Part shown: in pieces, positions 10,540-21,598 of the stretch
Position numbering within the stretch: position 1 is the stretch's first letter
Layout of the letters: every line of letters begins with the position of its first letter
Assembly: GCA_942159475.1 (NCBI GenBank)
Contig: OW804094.1
Coordinates: 12,367,262-12,431,261 of the forward strand
Length of the DNA: 64,000 nucleotides
Source of the DNA: Sthenelais limicola
Lineage: Eukaryota; Annelida; Polychaeta; Phyllodocida; Sigalionidae
Reading direction: 5' to 3'
Made by a program: the position numbers and the translations under genes
Notes under the pieces: model-generated
The model's database searches: none
Told to the model about the DNA's origin: nothing
What the model saw: the letters and a program-made list of their open reading frames with translations, nothing else

Positions 10540-10912
10540 GACTTTATTCCATGATTTGGCCGTGAGCGTACAATATAATCGATATACTTGCCGCTCACAA
10601 GGTGGACAATATAAATTTTCTGTATTGTACAGTGACGTCACAACCGTTCGAGACTTGGGGGACAACACGGTTTGATGAAATTAATGCAAATAAAGTTGTT
10701 TTAAGTTAAGAATCATGGAATAAAAGCAAGAATAAAAAAAAAAAGCAAGAATAGCATAAAAGCAAGAATAGCACAGTATCGCGTCTTCGGTAGCCTATAT
10801 TCTCCTCGTATGGCCGAAAAACAACTCGGCCTACGGCCTCGTTGTTTTCGGCCATACTCGGAGAATATAGCCCCCCTCATACGCGATACTATGCTGTTCT
10901 TGCTATAGTATC
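10540..10912. mobile_element. Family D element containing a long hairpin
   Basis: Starts TTTATTCCATGATTTGGCCG and ends TTCTTGCTATAGTAT. A second, internally deleted copy at 63,678-63,899 shares both ends, defining the borders. Positions 10,771-10,899 fold into a hairpin of about 60-bp arms (left AGTATCGCG, right CGCGATACT) closing on CTCGGCCTACGGCCTCG. No open frame; non-autonomous. Confidence 0.75.
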
Positions 10913-11210
10913 TATCAATATTCTGCTGCTGTTGTATATGTTTTAACAAGAGTAACTCATATTATGTCATATATATACGACTGGATCAATCAATATTCTG
11001 CTGTTGAATAGATGTTTATATACAATAATTTGAGGTCTAATCACCGAGAGCAAACTGCCGCCAGAGAGCGATAATAAGTGAAGTCATCATAAGAAAGGAT
11101 TGGGGCGGGTCCTTCAAATACAAATGTGAACGTTTTAAAAAAACCTGTAGCAAAAACAAACAGATACACTCCTCCGAAATGTTGGTCAAATGACTTTTAG
11201 ATGTGTTGGA
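10913..11210. mobile_element. Family C element, inverted half
   Basis: Reverse complement of 9215-9500: satellite-like AATATTCTGCTGTTG, then GCGATAATAAGTGAAGTCAT, CTGTAGCAAAAAC and GTCAAATGACTTTTAGATG. Together with 9215-9426 it forms a widely spaced inverted repeat enclosing the satellite and family D. Confidence 0.6.
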
Positions 11211-11217
11211 AATAAAT

Positions 11218-11454
11218 GGGTCAGATTTTCAGAAAATGTACAATTCGCCTTCACCAATCCTCTCAAATAACCCACATTTAAGACAGAAATAAAGTTCAAA
11301 ATACAGTTCAACCTAACCAAACAGATTGCTAGAATCAATGCAATGCCAATTTTATACTCTAATTTACCTAGTATTGACCAAATTGCAGCCTAATTTAGCA
11401 GAATTTACTAAATGTGTACAGCTGACAATTGTACTGTTTCTGAAAGTCTGACCC
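11218..11454. mobile_element. Family A MITE, complete
   Basis: GGGTCAGATTTTCAGAAAAT to TGACCC, about 237 bp, flanked by AAAT on both sides. Confidence 0.9.
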
Positions 11455-11559
11455 AAATGGAACAAGAAGTAGAAAATGTGAGATTGTTGACTGATGTCAG
11501 CTGATAGTGCTGTTATAAAAGTGGATTTGCATAGCCCTTATTTTGCATATAGACTTATA

Positions 11560-12275
11560 TGGAACTATTATAGCAAATGGCACGATGGAGGGTTCAAACT
11601 GATCAAGACCCGTCAGAAAACGGTACGAACCCCAAAGGGGTGAGTTCCCATTTTCTGAGGGGTCGAGAATAGTTTGGACCCGAACAGAGTGCCATTTGCT
11701 ATTTATTACACATTCTATTACGATGTTAAAAAGTAAATTTAACTTGTATAGCTTATAGTTTAGCTCGAGGAGGCTTGATTCACCTGCAATTTGTAGGCCT
11801 AAGTTACGCGGTTGGGGCGACGTCATCTGGCCTACGCTGCACCAATGAAATTGCGTCTTTACCCAAACTGATCACGTATGCAGTTTGGGTCAACCAAACT
11901 GCACCCCCAAACTGCACCTTTCTAACTGCTCACGTGTGTAATAATTATAGCAAATGGCACAATGGAGGGTTCAAACTGATCGAGACATATATCAGAAAAC
12001 GTTTTCTGATCGTGGCCAGACCTCAACCCAAACAGATTGCCATTTGCTATTTATTACACACTGAATCTTAAAAAGTAGATTTTACTTGTTTAGCCTGAAG
12101 TTTAACTTGAAGAGGCTCGATTTAACTCAATTTGTAGGCCTAAGTTACGCGGCTTGAGACAAAGTTATTTGTACATGTTTGTGGGTCAAGCTTACGCTGC
12201 GCCAACCAGATTGCGTCTTTTGGTCTTATGTAACCATCGAAGTCTGAACTGATCACGTGTGCATAAGAATGTTTT
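11560..12275. repeat. Tandem duplication of a roughly 375-bp unit
   Basis: Unit 1 (about 11,565-11,935) and unit 2 (about 11,945-12,275) both carry TATAGCAAATGGCAC, GGAGGGTTCAAACTGATC, GCCATTTGCTATTTATTACA, TTTGTAGGCCTAAGTTACGC and a TTGCGTCTTT plus GATCACGT end. Inside each, AGCAAATGGCA and TGCCATTTGCT form an inverted pair, so the unit itself looks like a MITE followed by shared flank. Confidence 0.8.
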
Positions 12276-12284
12276 CCCCAATAT

Positions 12285-12420
12285 CATAGCTTGTATAAAT
12301 GATCTATAAAAACCAAATGCATGATGGGAAAGAAAGGGCTTGTCTTATGGGAATATGGTTAACACATTAGAGCATCAATTGATAAATACTTGATGCTGAA
12401 CATGGCATGTTTTCTATGAT
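12285..12420. mobile_element. Family E MITE fragment
   Basis: ATCATAGCTTGTATAAATGA, AACCAAATGCATGATGGGAA and TGAACATGGCATGTTTTCTA match the core of family E. Both ends are missing. Confidence 0.7.
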
Positions 12421-13246
12421 ACATACAGCCCATTCAAGTGACTACATACAACCCATTCAAGTGACTGGGCTGTAGAGCGCCCTATGCAATAATTTCCAAA
12501 ATAGCCACTTTGTGCATTAAACTTTCGAAACATCACAAGTAAATACACTTAGGTCTATGTCTAAGTTGGTGCACAGGTCAATGACATGTTTTGCCATATT
12601 TATCTCAAATAATCTGATTGACTGGCAGTAAAATCAACTCAAGAGAACCAGTGAAACAGACTATAGTCAGTGGTGAAATGGACAATAAGCACGGCGCTGA
12701 TAGCACGTAATGCATGGGCCTAGGACTATGTAGGCCTGCCGTAACTTGTCTCAGTGGCTGCAGAGGCTGACGACCAATAAAATGTTTTAAAACATAATTC
12801 CTTCTTAATATACAACAAAATAATGCTCACATTCACTATTTTCACCATAAGAGAGAACTAAGATATAGTTTTTCGTTAATTTTGAGGGGCAAAACCTTGT
12901 GCGCTCCACCCAGGGATGGCGTGTCAATTTGAGCGCTACTTAGCAACAGACAACGTAGCGTCATGATCTCAAATTTGAGTGGGTGATGCGTCACAGCAGG
13001 CATGACTCGCGCATAGCAGAACATAAACAACATTCCTCGTGGACGGGACTTGTTGCAAAAGTTAGAATTAGAAAATAAATATTGTCCCCCGCAATTAGAT
13101 GATATGCCTGTGCACCAAATTAATCATATAAGATACGATATGTAAAGTCTCTGTGCATAAGTCAAGATCTCAGTGTTTTGTACTTATTTTGTATGGACTG
13201 CTCTTCGACGCTATTCACGCGTACACAGTAGCCAGGTATAGGCTAG
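12421..13246. other. Unassigned sequence between two inverted family E fragments
   Basis: The fragments on either side are in opposite orientation, which would make this a loop of about 830 bp. A CATTCAAGTGACT-type motif is duplicated near 12,431-12,470. No gene is supported. Confidence 0.3.
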
Positions 13247-13500
13247 GGTTGATGGTTCGGCTATATGATATCCATGTGTTTTACATGTTTCCATAACTGT
13301 AGTTTTCATCTTTCCCATCATGCATTTGGTTAACATAGATCATGTATACAAGCTATGATATTGTTAAAAACATTCTTGCAATTTTAGATAGGCCTAAAAC
13401 GTTGCAAAATATTTGTATGTGAGATTTCATCAGAATCCATCCCAGGATGCACTGAACAGACATGCGCAGTGGCACATGCAACTTCCCCATTTGCATGAGA
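13247..13500. mobile_element. Family E MITE fragment, inverted
   Basis: CCATGTGTTTTACATGTTTC, CCCATCATGCATTTGG, ATAAGCTATGATATTG-type core and CATGCGCAGTGGCACATGCA end. Opposite orientation to 12,285-12,420. Confidence 0.75.
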
Positions 13501-13704
13501 AAGGTTTTATTTTGAAAAACAAAACCTGGCTGTTTAATAAAATCCTCAGATAACAAGAAATATTGCAAGAAATCTCGTTTCCCATGAGATCACGGATGAA
13601 ACGTGAGGTCGCTCAGGGAAAACTCCAATCTTGTCTTTTCAGGAAATCCGACACACAGACAGACATTTCATTTTGATGAATCTTGTGCTGGTGAGACTCA
13701 ATAT

Positions 13705-14112
13705 GTGATGTGTTTTAGGAAAATGAGTCATAAGTCGCAAAAAATCGATTTTGAGATATCATCATATTTGAAAAGAGGAGAAAAAGGCGATTCCAATGAT
13801 AGTAAGCACTAGGGCACCTAATAAGTATTACCATATTTTAAGTTTGATATTTTCATTTTTGAAAAAAAAAAATTGCAATGTTTCTGGATGGGTAATTACC
13901 AGTAAAGTAACTAAATATACTCCATTCAAAGGCCTTCAAAACGCAAGGATATATTTAATACAATGTCCCGAAATTTGTTATATAGATTCATATGACAATA
14001 AGTGATAATCCCTCTAGAAATCAAAACATTTCAATGAAGAGATATTGTAAAAAAATACTTTGAAAAATATCAATTTTTGCGACTTATGACTCATTTCCCT
14101 GAAACACATCAC
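13705..14112. mobile_element. Family B MITE, complete
   Basis: Termini GTGATGTGTTTTAGGAAAAT and CCTGAAACACATCAC, with inner inverted CATAAGTCGCAAAAA and TTTTTGCGACTTATG. About 408 bp. Flanks ATAT and AATT, an imperfect 4-bp duplication. Non-coding. Confidence 0.9.
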
Positions 14113-14950
14113 AATTATGAACAATTGCCCAAGGTTTGCTTCTCCATGTGTCAGCGATACAATTGCGCAGTTTCAGTTTCAGTTATAACCTGAGATATCC
14201 CCTAGGTATATAGTGATGCTGTACTGCTCGACTAACCACTCTTTGGTCATTTTCGTACCTATAATTATGAGTCTATCCACCAAACCTTCGTCATATGACT
14301 TTTGTTCCATAGTGATGTTATTCTTGTGTATTCAACTGTAATATTAGCATAGATGTATTCCTATTATCAAGAGCTGTCGATGGTATACCACATTTATATG
14401 TCTATATCCAAAAATGGTTCTTCTAGGGTGGATAATGTGTGTTTTATTTGCATAAATTGCTTTAAAAATCTGACGCTCATTTTTGAATGTATATAGAATA
14501 TATAATATGGCTGCATATTATTAATTTTGACACATTATAACATTTGAAAATATATAAAAAATAATTTCTTAAAAAATAAATCGTGATAAGAAAAATCTCT
14601 ATAGTTATAGATTCAGAATTTGTTGTGGGGTAGGAGGATGTAAGCGACCGTGCTACAACTGTTTAAAACAATATATGTTTTATTTTATTATATTTAGTCT
14701 AGTTTACTCTTATATATTCAAAATTATGGTAACAGCCGAAAGAAATGTACTCTAAGTAGTTCATAAAGGTATGTCGACCTTTTTGTCTGTTTATATAGTA
14801 CTCGTTTGTACTCGTTTGTACTCACCGAAAAGACAAATACAAAACATCTTATATTATCTTATCTTAGTTCAACTTCCATGATTAATCTCTTGATAATACC
14901 TTCACCAATCTTCAAGGTTTCCCTTTACGATTAAAGTGATGAAGTTTAAA
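14113..14950. other. Unassigned AT-rich sequence
   Basis: Some 840 bases of AT-rich DNA with a short ACTCGTTTGT repeat at 14,803-14,822. I see no exon pair, no repeat family and no RNA gene. Confidence 0.4.
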
Positions 14951-14954
14951 AAGG

Positions 14955-15190
14955 TCCTGGGTACGACCATAAAGTGCCTTCCTGTCTCTTTTTCTCGGTC
15001 TCCCTCTCTCTTCTTCTCTGTCTCTATTTCCTGGGTATGACCATAAAGTGCCTTTCTGTCTCCTTTCTCTGTCTCTCTCCCTTCTTCTCTGTCTCTATTT
15101 CCTGGGTATGACCATGAAGTGCCTTTCTGTCTCTTTCTTTCGGTCTCTCTCTCCCTTCTTCTCTATCTCTATTTCCTGGGTATGATCATC
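14955..15190. repeat. Roughly 86-bp minisatellite, three units
   Basis: CCTGGGTATGACCATAAAGT, GCCTTTCTGTCTC and CTTCTTCTCTGTCTCTATTT recur three times with few changes. Confidence 0.9.
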
Positions 15191-15333
15191 ACAATAAAAG
15201 AACAATAACACGCATTAATAAGTTACTGCTGATAAATTAGTTTCATTCCTGGCTTATGTTCTGCATTCCTTTGATGAATGAATCCCTGTTAGGACTCGAC
15301 GTAGAAATGCCATGAGTGCTATTCCGGATAATA

Positions 15334-15568
15334 GGGTCAAATTTTCAGAAAATGTACAATTGGCAGCTGCACACATTTAGTAAATTCTGCTAAATCAGGC
15401 TGCAATTTGGTCAATACCAGGTAAATTCGAGTATATTCGGCATTGTATTGATTCTAGCAATCTGTTTGGTTAGGTTGAACGGTATTTTGAACTTTATTGT
15501 CGTCTGAAATTTGGGTTAGTTGAGAAGATCGGCGAAATTGAATTGTACATTTTCTGAAAATCTGACCC
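15334..15568. mobile_element. Family A MITE, complete
   Basis: GGGTCAAATTTTCAGAAAAT to TCTGACCC, 235 bp, flanked by AATA on both sides. Confidence 0.92.
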
Positions 15569-15749
15569 AATAACCCTCGAATAAAAACAAAATCCATCGA
15601 TCAAAAAATCAAGGACGAGACATAGGAGATAGAAATTGTATAGCATTATAGAAAGCTATTTTGGATAGTCGAGGTGAATGTGGAAGTAATATTAGGACGA
15701 GAAAAAAATATATAAAATATAAAAAGAATTGACGTATGGGTGAAGACGT

Positions 15750-15982
15750 GAGAAAATGTACAATTCACCTTCATCAATCTTCTCAAATAACAACAATCTA
15801 ATACAACCATGAGGTTCAAAATACAGTTCAACATAATCAAACAGATGTTTTCAATCAACGCAATACCAAATAATTATACTCAGATATATCCAGTATTTAT
15901 CATTTTTCAGTCTGATTTAGCAGAATTCACTCAAAAGTGCAGAGTTATAAATTGTACATTAGGCTATCTGACGATCCGACCC
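15750..15982. mobile_element. Family A MITE, left end decayed
   Basis: GAGAAAATGTACAATTCACC at left, ACTCAGATATATCCAGTATT in the core, CCGACCC at right. Confidence 0.8.
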
Positions 15983-16156
15983 TTTAAATATAAAATGTGT
16001 TTTTAACTGGGTTTATCCTTGGTTTAAAGAATATATTCCGTTTAATTGTGTCCTAAGTGAGATTATTTATCTTATATAGATGTCTTTATATTGTAGTTAA
16101 ATGGCAACGCATGAAAACAACAACCTATAAGGATATGCGTCTTTTGTAACGGATAT

Positions 16157-16391
16157 GGGTCAGATTTTCAGAAAATGTACAATTGTCAGCTGTGCACATT
16201 TAGTAAATTCTGCTAAATTAGGCTGTAATTTGGTCAATACTAGGCTAATTCGGGTATATTCGGCATTGCATTGATTCTAGCCATCTGTTTGGTTAGGATG
16301 AACTGTATTTTGGACTTTATTTTCGTCTGAAATTTGGGTTTTGTCAGAGAATCTGTGAAAGTGAATTATACATTTTTTGAAGATCTGACCC
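16157..16391. mobile_element. Family A MITE, complete
   Basis: GGGTCAGATTTTCAGAAAAT to TCTGACCC, 235 bp, flanks ATAT and GTAT (one mismatch). Confidence 0.9.
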
Positions 16392-16668
16392 GTATGTTTA
16401 AAATTGTGGCAAAAAAAATGTTTAAAAAAGAAAAGAATGACGCGCCATACCTGTGTGGGTTGCCTCACTCTTATGAAATATGACTGACTCACTTTCCATC
16501 CAATCGCAAAGTATCTCAGGATAATTTTGCAAGATAAGTGAAAAACATCATAAAGCTAAGGTATGCAGAGATGATTTTATGAGGCGCAACCTTCCATGTT
16601 CTTAAAGTTCCAATAGCAGGTAATTCTGAAATAAAAATCGGGGACTTGGTCACTTTTTTCTATATAAT

Positions 16669-17543
16669 GTGATGTCTTACAGGAAAATGAGTCAAAAGTC
16701 GCAAAAATTAGATTGTGAGATATCATCATATCTGAAAAGATGAGCCGATTCCAATGGTGGTAAACATTAAGGACATTTGATAAGTATTTCTATATTTCAA
16801 GTTAGATATTTCTATTTATTTCACCTCTGGAATGGCGTCCCCATAAACTTTGTATAGACTCGTTATAAATATGCAAGTGAGCGGGAAGAAATATGTTTCA
16901 TTCCTCCCTAGGAACGAAACAGATGACCCAGTTCTCCATCTGCGTTTTCATCTGAAAGTAGGCCAGCGTTGTCTTAGGGACACGCCATGCCATGACGTTA
17001 CGTTGTCTGCTAAGCATTGAGACTGTGGCGGCCGTCGTCAATGTCACGACGGCTGTCATAAACTCAGGCGCTAATGGAACCCTCGCCGTATTTCTCTCGC
17101 AGCAAGTTACGTAATTAAAAGCACTCTAATATGTTTAAAATCATTTGTAAGAGGTCAAATAAATCTCAAACTAACCTTTTCCGGCGAGGGGAATCCCTCG
17201 GTGATATGCTACGCTCCGCACCTCGGGATTCCTCCCGCCTCCAACTCGGTGAAGAACAATCAGACAGACAGCACTGTGGTCAGTTCTACCTATTTCTGAA
17301 AAAAAAGTTTTCAATATTCTACAATCACTCGTAAAGTAGGTAAATGTACTCGATAGGATGAGCTTAGAAATGCATGGATATATTTATTATACGATCTTGG
17401 AGGTTGGTACATCTATTCATGCTCTGGACAGCGTTAAGGACACCAAAGATGAAAACATTCCCACAAAGACATCAATTATGAATATCCACTTTGGAAAATA
17501 TCAATTTTGCGACTTGTGACTTATTTTCCTGAAACACATCACA
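16669..17543. mobile_element. Family B MITE split by a 472-bp insertion
   Basis: Left part 16,669-16,817 starts GTGATGTCTTACAGGAAAAT; right part 17,290-17,543 ends TTTTCCTGAAACACATCAC. The break lies at the family core TATTTCTATTTTTGAAA and is bounded by CTATTT on both sides. Confidence 0.85.
16818..17289. mobile_element. Insertion of unknown class inside a family B copy
   Basis: 472 bp flanked by the 6-bp direct repeat CTATTT. It contains GGGGAATCCCTC and CCTCGGGATTCCTCCC, an imperfect palindrome near 17,186-17,240. No poly-A, no long inverted termini and no coding frame seen, so the class is unknown. Confidence 0.6.
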
Positions 17544-17705
17544 TATATGCAACATGTTCAAAGTTCCTCAGAAATCTGTGATGAACGTACATCATAGTGA
17601 ACGATATGGATAGCAAATAACAACCATTTTTACTATAGTATTTTATCTTACTATAGTATTAAAACTATTATATATATATCATATTAAGGCTTTTAACTAT
17701 TATAT

Positions 17706-17940
17706 GGGTCAGATTTTCAGAAAATGTACAATTCAACTTCGCCAATCTTATCAAATAACCCAAACTTCAGATGAAAATAAAGTTCAAGATACAGTCCAAG
17801 CTAACCAAACAGATTGCTAGAATCAATGCAATGCCGAATATACTCAGATTTACCCAGTATTGACCAAATTGCAGCCTAATTTTGCAGACTTTACTAAATG
17901 TGTACAGCTGCCAATTGTACATTTTCTGAAAATCTGACCC
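17706..17940. mobile_element. Family A MITE, complete
   Basis: GGGTCAGATTTTCAGAAAAT to AATCTGACCC, 235 bp, flanked by ATAT on both sides. Confidence 0.93.
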
Positions 17941-18316
17941 ATATGCAAATGGAATGCACCGCTACTCCCAAAGACGTTTGATGTCATGATCGTCTGAGTA
18001 AAGCGAGGTGATGATATAATATTATTACCTGTATAAAACCATTTAAAACAAAAACCACCATTTCAGCAATTCTGAATCATTAGTTCTATTTTATTTTTAT
18101 ACAGGAATGGGAGTGTTTAAGAAATATAGTTGATATACATCTATTAAACTACCCGACTTTTATCAGTAAATCTATAGATATGTGGAAAGCTAAAGTTTCA
18201 TACTGTTCTGCTGTGTAAGTCGTGATCTAAATGCTCTTATTTTGATTAAGTTTTGAACTTTGATTTACATATATAAATATCCCTTGACTCTTATAAACCT
18301 AATGGATCGAACAGAT

Positions 18317-18713
18317 AGAGTAAGAACTGTTTCCCCGACTCAGCAGGCATTGCTACTTTAACCCTGGGCTGAATCATCTATTACATCTTGCAAACATGAA
18401 AACTGCTCAAAGTTATCAATATCGCTCAAGATGAACTCAGAAACCCATCTATACATATAGTTCACAATCTTAGAAATCGGTACATATGTTGCTATTACTA
18501 AGAACACTAAACTAACAAAAGATGAAAACATTCCTATAAGAGGTTCTCGTGATAAAGACATTTGAAAGTACAACTTTTGCGACTTGGGACTCATATTTCT
18601 ACAACACATCACATCATTATATGAGAGAGCAAGAAGTGTTTCCCCGATTCTGCAGGCACTGCTACTTTAAGCCTGGGCCGAATCATCTATTACATCTTGC
18701 AAACATGAAAACT
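18317..18713. repeat. Direct repeat of about 95 bp flanking a truncated family B copy
   Basis: 18,317-18,412 and 18,623-18,713 share GTTTCCCCGA, GCACTGCTACTTTAAGCCTG-like sequence and ATCATCTATTACATCTTGCA. Between them 18,430-18,612 is the right half of a family B element ending TTGCGACTTGGGACTCATA and ACACATCAC. The arrangement suggests a local duplication around the insertion. Confidence 0.75.
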
Positions 18714-18824
18714 CCGCTTCTTATCGTCAAAGCCAGCAACCAATGACCCGTTTCGTTTCTTCATTGGTGGCGGTTCGACTTTTAACCCCAGCCCACGCCC
18801 CACCCTCGCCCTCCAATCACACAT

Positions 18825-19067
18825 GGGTCAGATTTTCAGAAAATGTACAATTGGCAGCTCTACATATTTAGTAAATTCGGCTAAATTCGGCTATATTCGG
18901 CTGAAAATGAAGAATACCACGTATATCTGAGTGTATTGGTATCGCATTGATTTAAAGTATCAGTTCTGTTATGTTAAACTGCATTTTGAAGCTGATTTTT
19001 GTCTTAAATGTGGGTTATTTGAGAGGATTGGTGAAGGTGAATTGTACATTTTCTGAAAATCTGACCC
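18825..19067. mobile_element. Family A MITE, complete
   Basis: GGGTCAGATTTTCAGAAAAT to TCTGACCC with a small internal ATTCGGCTA duplication. Flanks ACAT and ACAA. Confidence 0.88.
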
Positions 19068-19396
19068 ACAACATGCGCATATTTACCCCTGCTTAACAAG
19101 CCTGCCTCACAGTAATTGACTTTTGTTTGCAAACATGAAAAAGCCATAACTTCTGCCCAGAATCCGTGCAAAGGAATGCTCTAACATATATATAAAGATC
19201 CCAAAATGGTTTTCTGGAATTCAGCGATAAGTTATTCGCCCGGTGGCCATTTTTGTCGAGATCGCTGTACATAATCGCGCCTCGGGGTCTACCAGGTATG
19301 CAGGGGTCATCAATCCTATCGCTCTTGCCATCTTTTAAGCATCAAACTCGACATTGCTTGAATTCGCTGAGTTTCAAAGTTAATGTGAAGGGATAT

Positions 19397-20135
19397 GTGA
19401 TGTGTTTCAGGAAAATGAGCCACAAGATTGATATTTTTCAAAGTGTTTTATTTACAGGATCTTTTACTAGGAATGTTATTATTGTTGGGTATCAAGCGCT
19501 GTAAGTCGTGTGAATTAATAGGGGATTTGCATTGCCGCAATTTTGAATCTTGATTCGCATGGAATAATGGGACTAATGGTACAGTGTAAAATCTTACGAA
19601 AACATGTCATGTTCAGCGTTGATTATTTATCAATAATCTAATGTCAATATCCATGTGTTACACATGTTTCCATAGCACAAGGCCTCCATCTTTCCCATCA
19701 TGCATTTGGTTTTCATAGATCATGTATATAAGCTCTGATATTGGTGAAAACATTGTTGCAATTTTCGATAAAAATGTTGCCAAATAGTTGTATGTCAGAT
19801 TTGAACAGAATCTATCCCGCCATGCACTGCAATAGGCATGTGCAGTGGCACATACAAATCCCCTATTTACCAAATTTCATGAGAGTCCATGTATTTCTAA
19901 GGTCACCCTATAGAGTATACTTAACTACATCACTTGCAATTACCCACTCAGAAATATTGCAAATATTTTTTCTTCTTCAAAAATAAAAGTATATTTTTCA
20001 AAAATATAGGAGTACTTACTAGATGTCCTACAGTTTACTATCATTGGAATCAGCTTGATCTCATCTTTTCAGATTTGATGATATCTCAAAATCTCTTTTG
20101 TACGACTTGTGATTCATTTCCCCATAACACATCAC
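19397..20135. mobile_element. Family B MITE split by a family E MITE
   Basis: Left part begins GTGATGTGTTTCAGGAAAAT; right part ends CATAACACATCAC. Flanked by ATAT on both sides. The interruption at about 19,523-19,868 is a family E element, so E transposed after this B copy was in place. Confidence 0.9.
19523..19868. mobile_element. Family E MITE, near complete
   Basis: Begins AGGGGATTTGCATTGCCGC and ends GCACATACAAATCCCCT. Core has CCATCATGCATTTGGTTTTC and GATCATGTATATAAGCTCTG. The disrupted B sequence re-aligns with the family if 2 bp (AT) were duplicated at the insertion. Confidence 0.88.
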
Positions 20136-20139
20136 ATAT

Positions 20140-20361
20140 GGATCAGATCGTCTAGAAAAGCACAATTGACAGCTCTACACATTTAGTAAATTCTGCTAAA
20201 TAAGGCTGAAAATGTATCAACAAACTTGGTATATCTGAGTATATTTCGCATTGATTGATCGGTTATGTTGAACAGTATTTTGGACCTTATTCTTGTCTTA
20301 AATATGGTTTATTTGAGAGGATTGGTGAAGGAGAATTTTACATTTTCTGATGATCTGACCC
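20140..20361. mobile_element. Family A MITE
   Basis: GATCAGATCGTCTAGAAAAG to TGATCTGACCC, immediately after the ATAT that follows the family B copy ending at 20,135; right flank ATGT. Confidence 0.8.
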
Positions 20362-20931
20362 ATGTATAAGATTGGGGAGGTTTGCTCTAGCTCTAAGCGA
20401 CCACTTTGTTAGATAGTATCTCCCGGTGGTATCGACAATCTTTTCGTTTTTTTTTTATTCCCTGGTTGTTGTAATAAATGTGGAAAAGATGGTACTCGAA
20501 ATAGAATGATGTGTTTTTATCCTGTCCAGTTTCCATGGAAATTTTAGCTATTCAGAACCAAAGGCAATCTCAAATTGCTTTCCTTTCTGCTAATATAACA
20601 TAGTTTTCTATATATACTGCCTGTTTTTGCCTTTGTTTCATTGTTCGTTGATTGTATTTATTATTATGTAACAAAAGTGAAAGTAAAGATTCATATATTT
20701 TTTTTTTTAAATATTGTTATTGCCCATATAGATCATGATATCTTCTACCTATTCAATTCAATATTCTACTTACAATATTTCCTACTTTTCGGGTTTACCG
20801 TATATAGATTCCTTAAACATGAATCCATCTTGTTCCACCTGTTGTTTCTCTGCTGAGAACGGATTATAATGTCTCATTATTATTGGATTAACACCAATGT
20901 GGTGATCAATCCCAAGGATATACTATTTCTG
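20362..20931. other. Unassigned AT-rich sequence
   Basis: Poly-T runs and a 71-codon open frame of low complexity. Nothing supportable. Confidence 0.3.
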
Positions 20932-21200
20932 AGGTATTACAGGAAAATCAGTCACAAGTCGCAAAATTGATATGTTTCAAAGTGTTTATTCACATGATCT
21001 CTCTGTAGGAATGTTCTCATCTTTGGGGTAGGTACCGTTTGGAGTCATATGAATACACGCACCACATTTCAAGACTGTATTAAGTATATATCAACATGCA
21101 TTTCTAAGATCTTCCTATAGACTATATTTAGGTACTTTACTAGTAATGGTCCACCCAGAAATATTGCAAAAGTTTTAAAGAAAAAAATATCCAAAAAAAA
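20932..21200. mobile_element. Family B MITE, left part only
   Basis: GAGGTATTACAGGAAAATCA and GTCACAAGTCGCAAAATTGA start, with CCACCCAGAAATATTGCAAA core. The right half is missing and a family E element follows at 21,236. Confidence 0.8.
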
Positions 21201-21235
21201 TGAACCCCAAACTGTTGCAGTTTTCACGTGTAAAC

Positions 21236-21598
21236 AATAGGGGATTTGCATGTGCCACTGCGCATGTATGTTACAGTGTATGCTGGGATGGATTCTGATG
21301 AAATCTGACATACAAATATTTGGCAATTTTTATATCGAAAATTGCAAAAATGCTTTCACCAATATTATAGCTTTTATAAATGATCTATGAAAACCAAATG
21401 CATGATGGGAAAGACAGAGGCATGTGTTATGGAAACATGTGTAACACATGGATATTGAGATTAGATTATTGATAAATAATCAACGCTGAACATGGCATAA
21501 TGTTTTCTATAGATTTTACACTGTACCATTAGTCCAATAATTTCATGCAAATCAAGATTCAAAATAGCGGCTATGCAAATCTCCTATTGCACATATGT
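21236..21598. mobile_element. Family E MITE, near complete
   Basis: Starts AGGGGATTTGCATGTGCCAC and ends GGCTATGCAAATCTCCT; opposite orientation to 19,523-19,868. Contains AACCAAATGCATGATGGGAA and AAAATAGCGGC. Confidence 0.88.
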
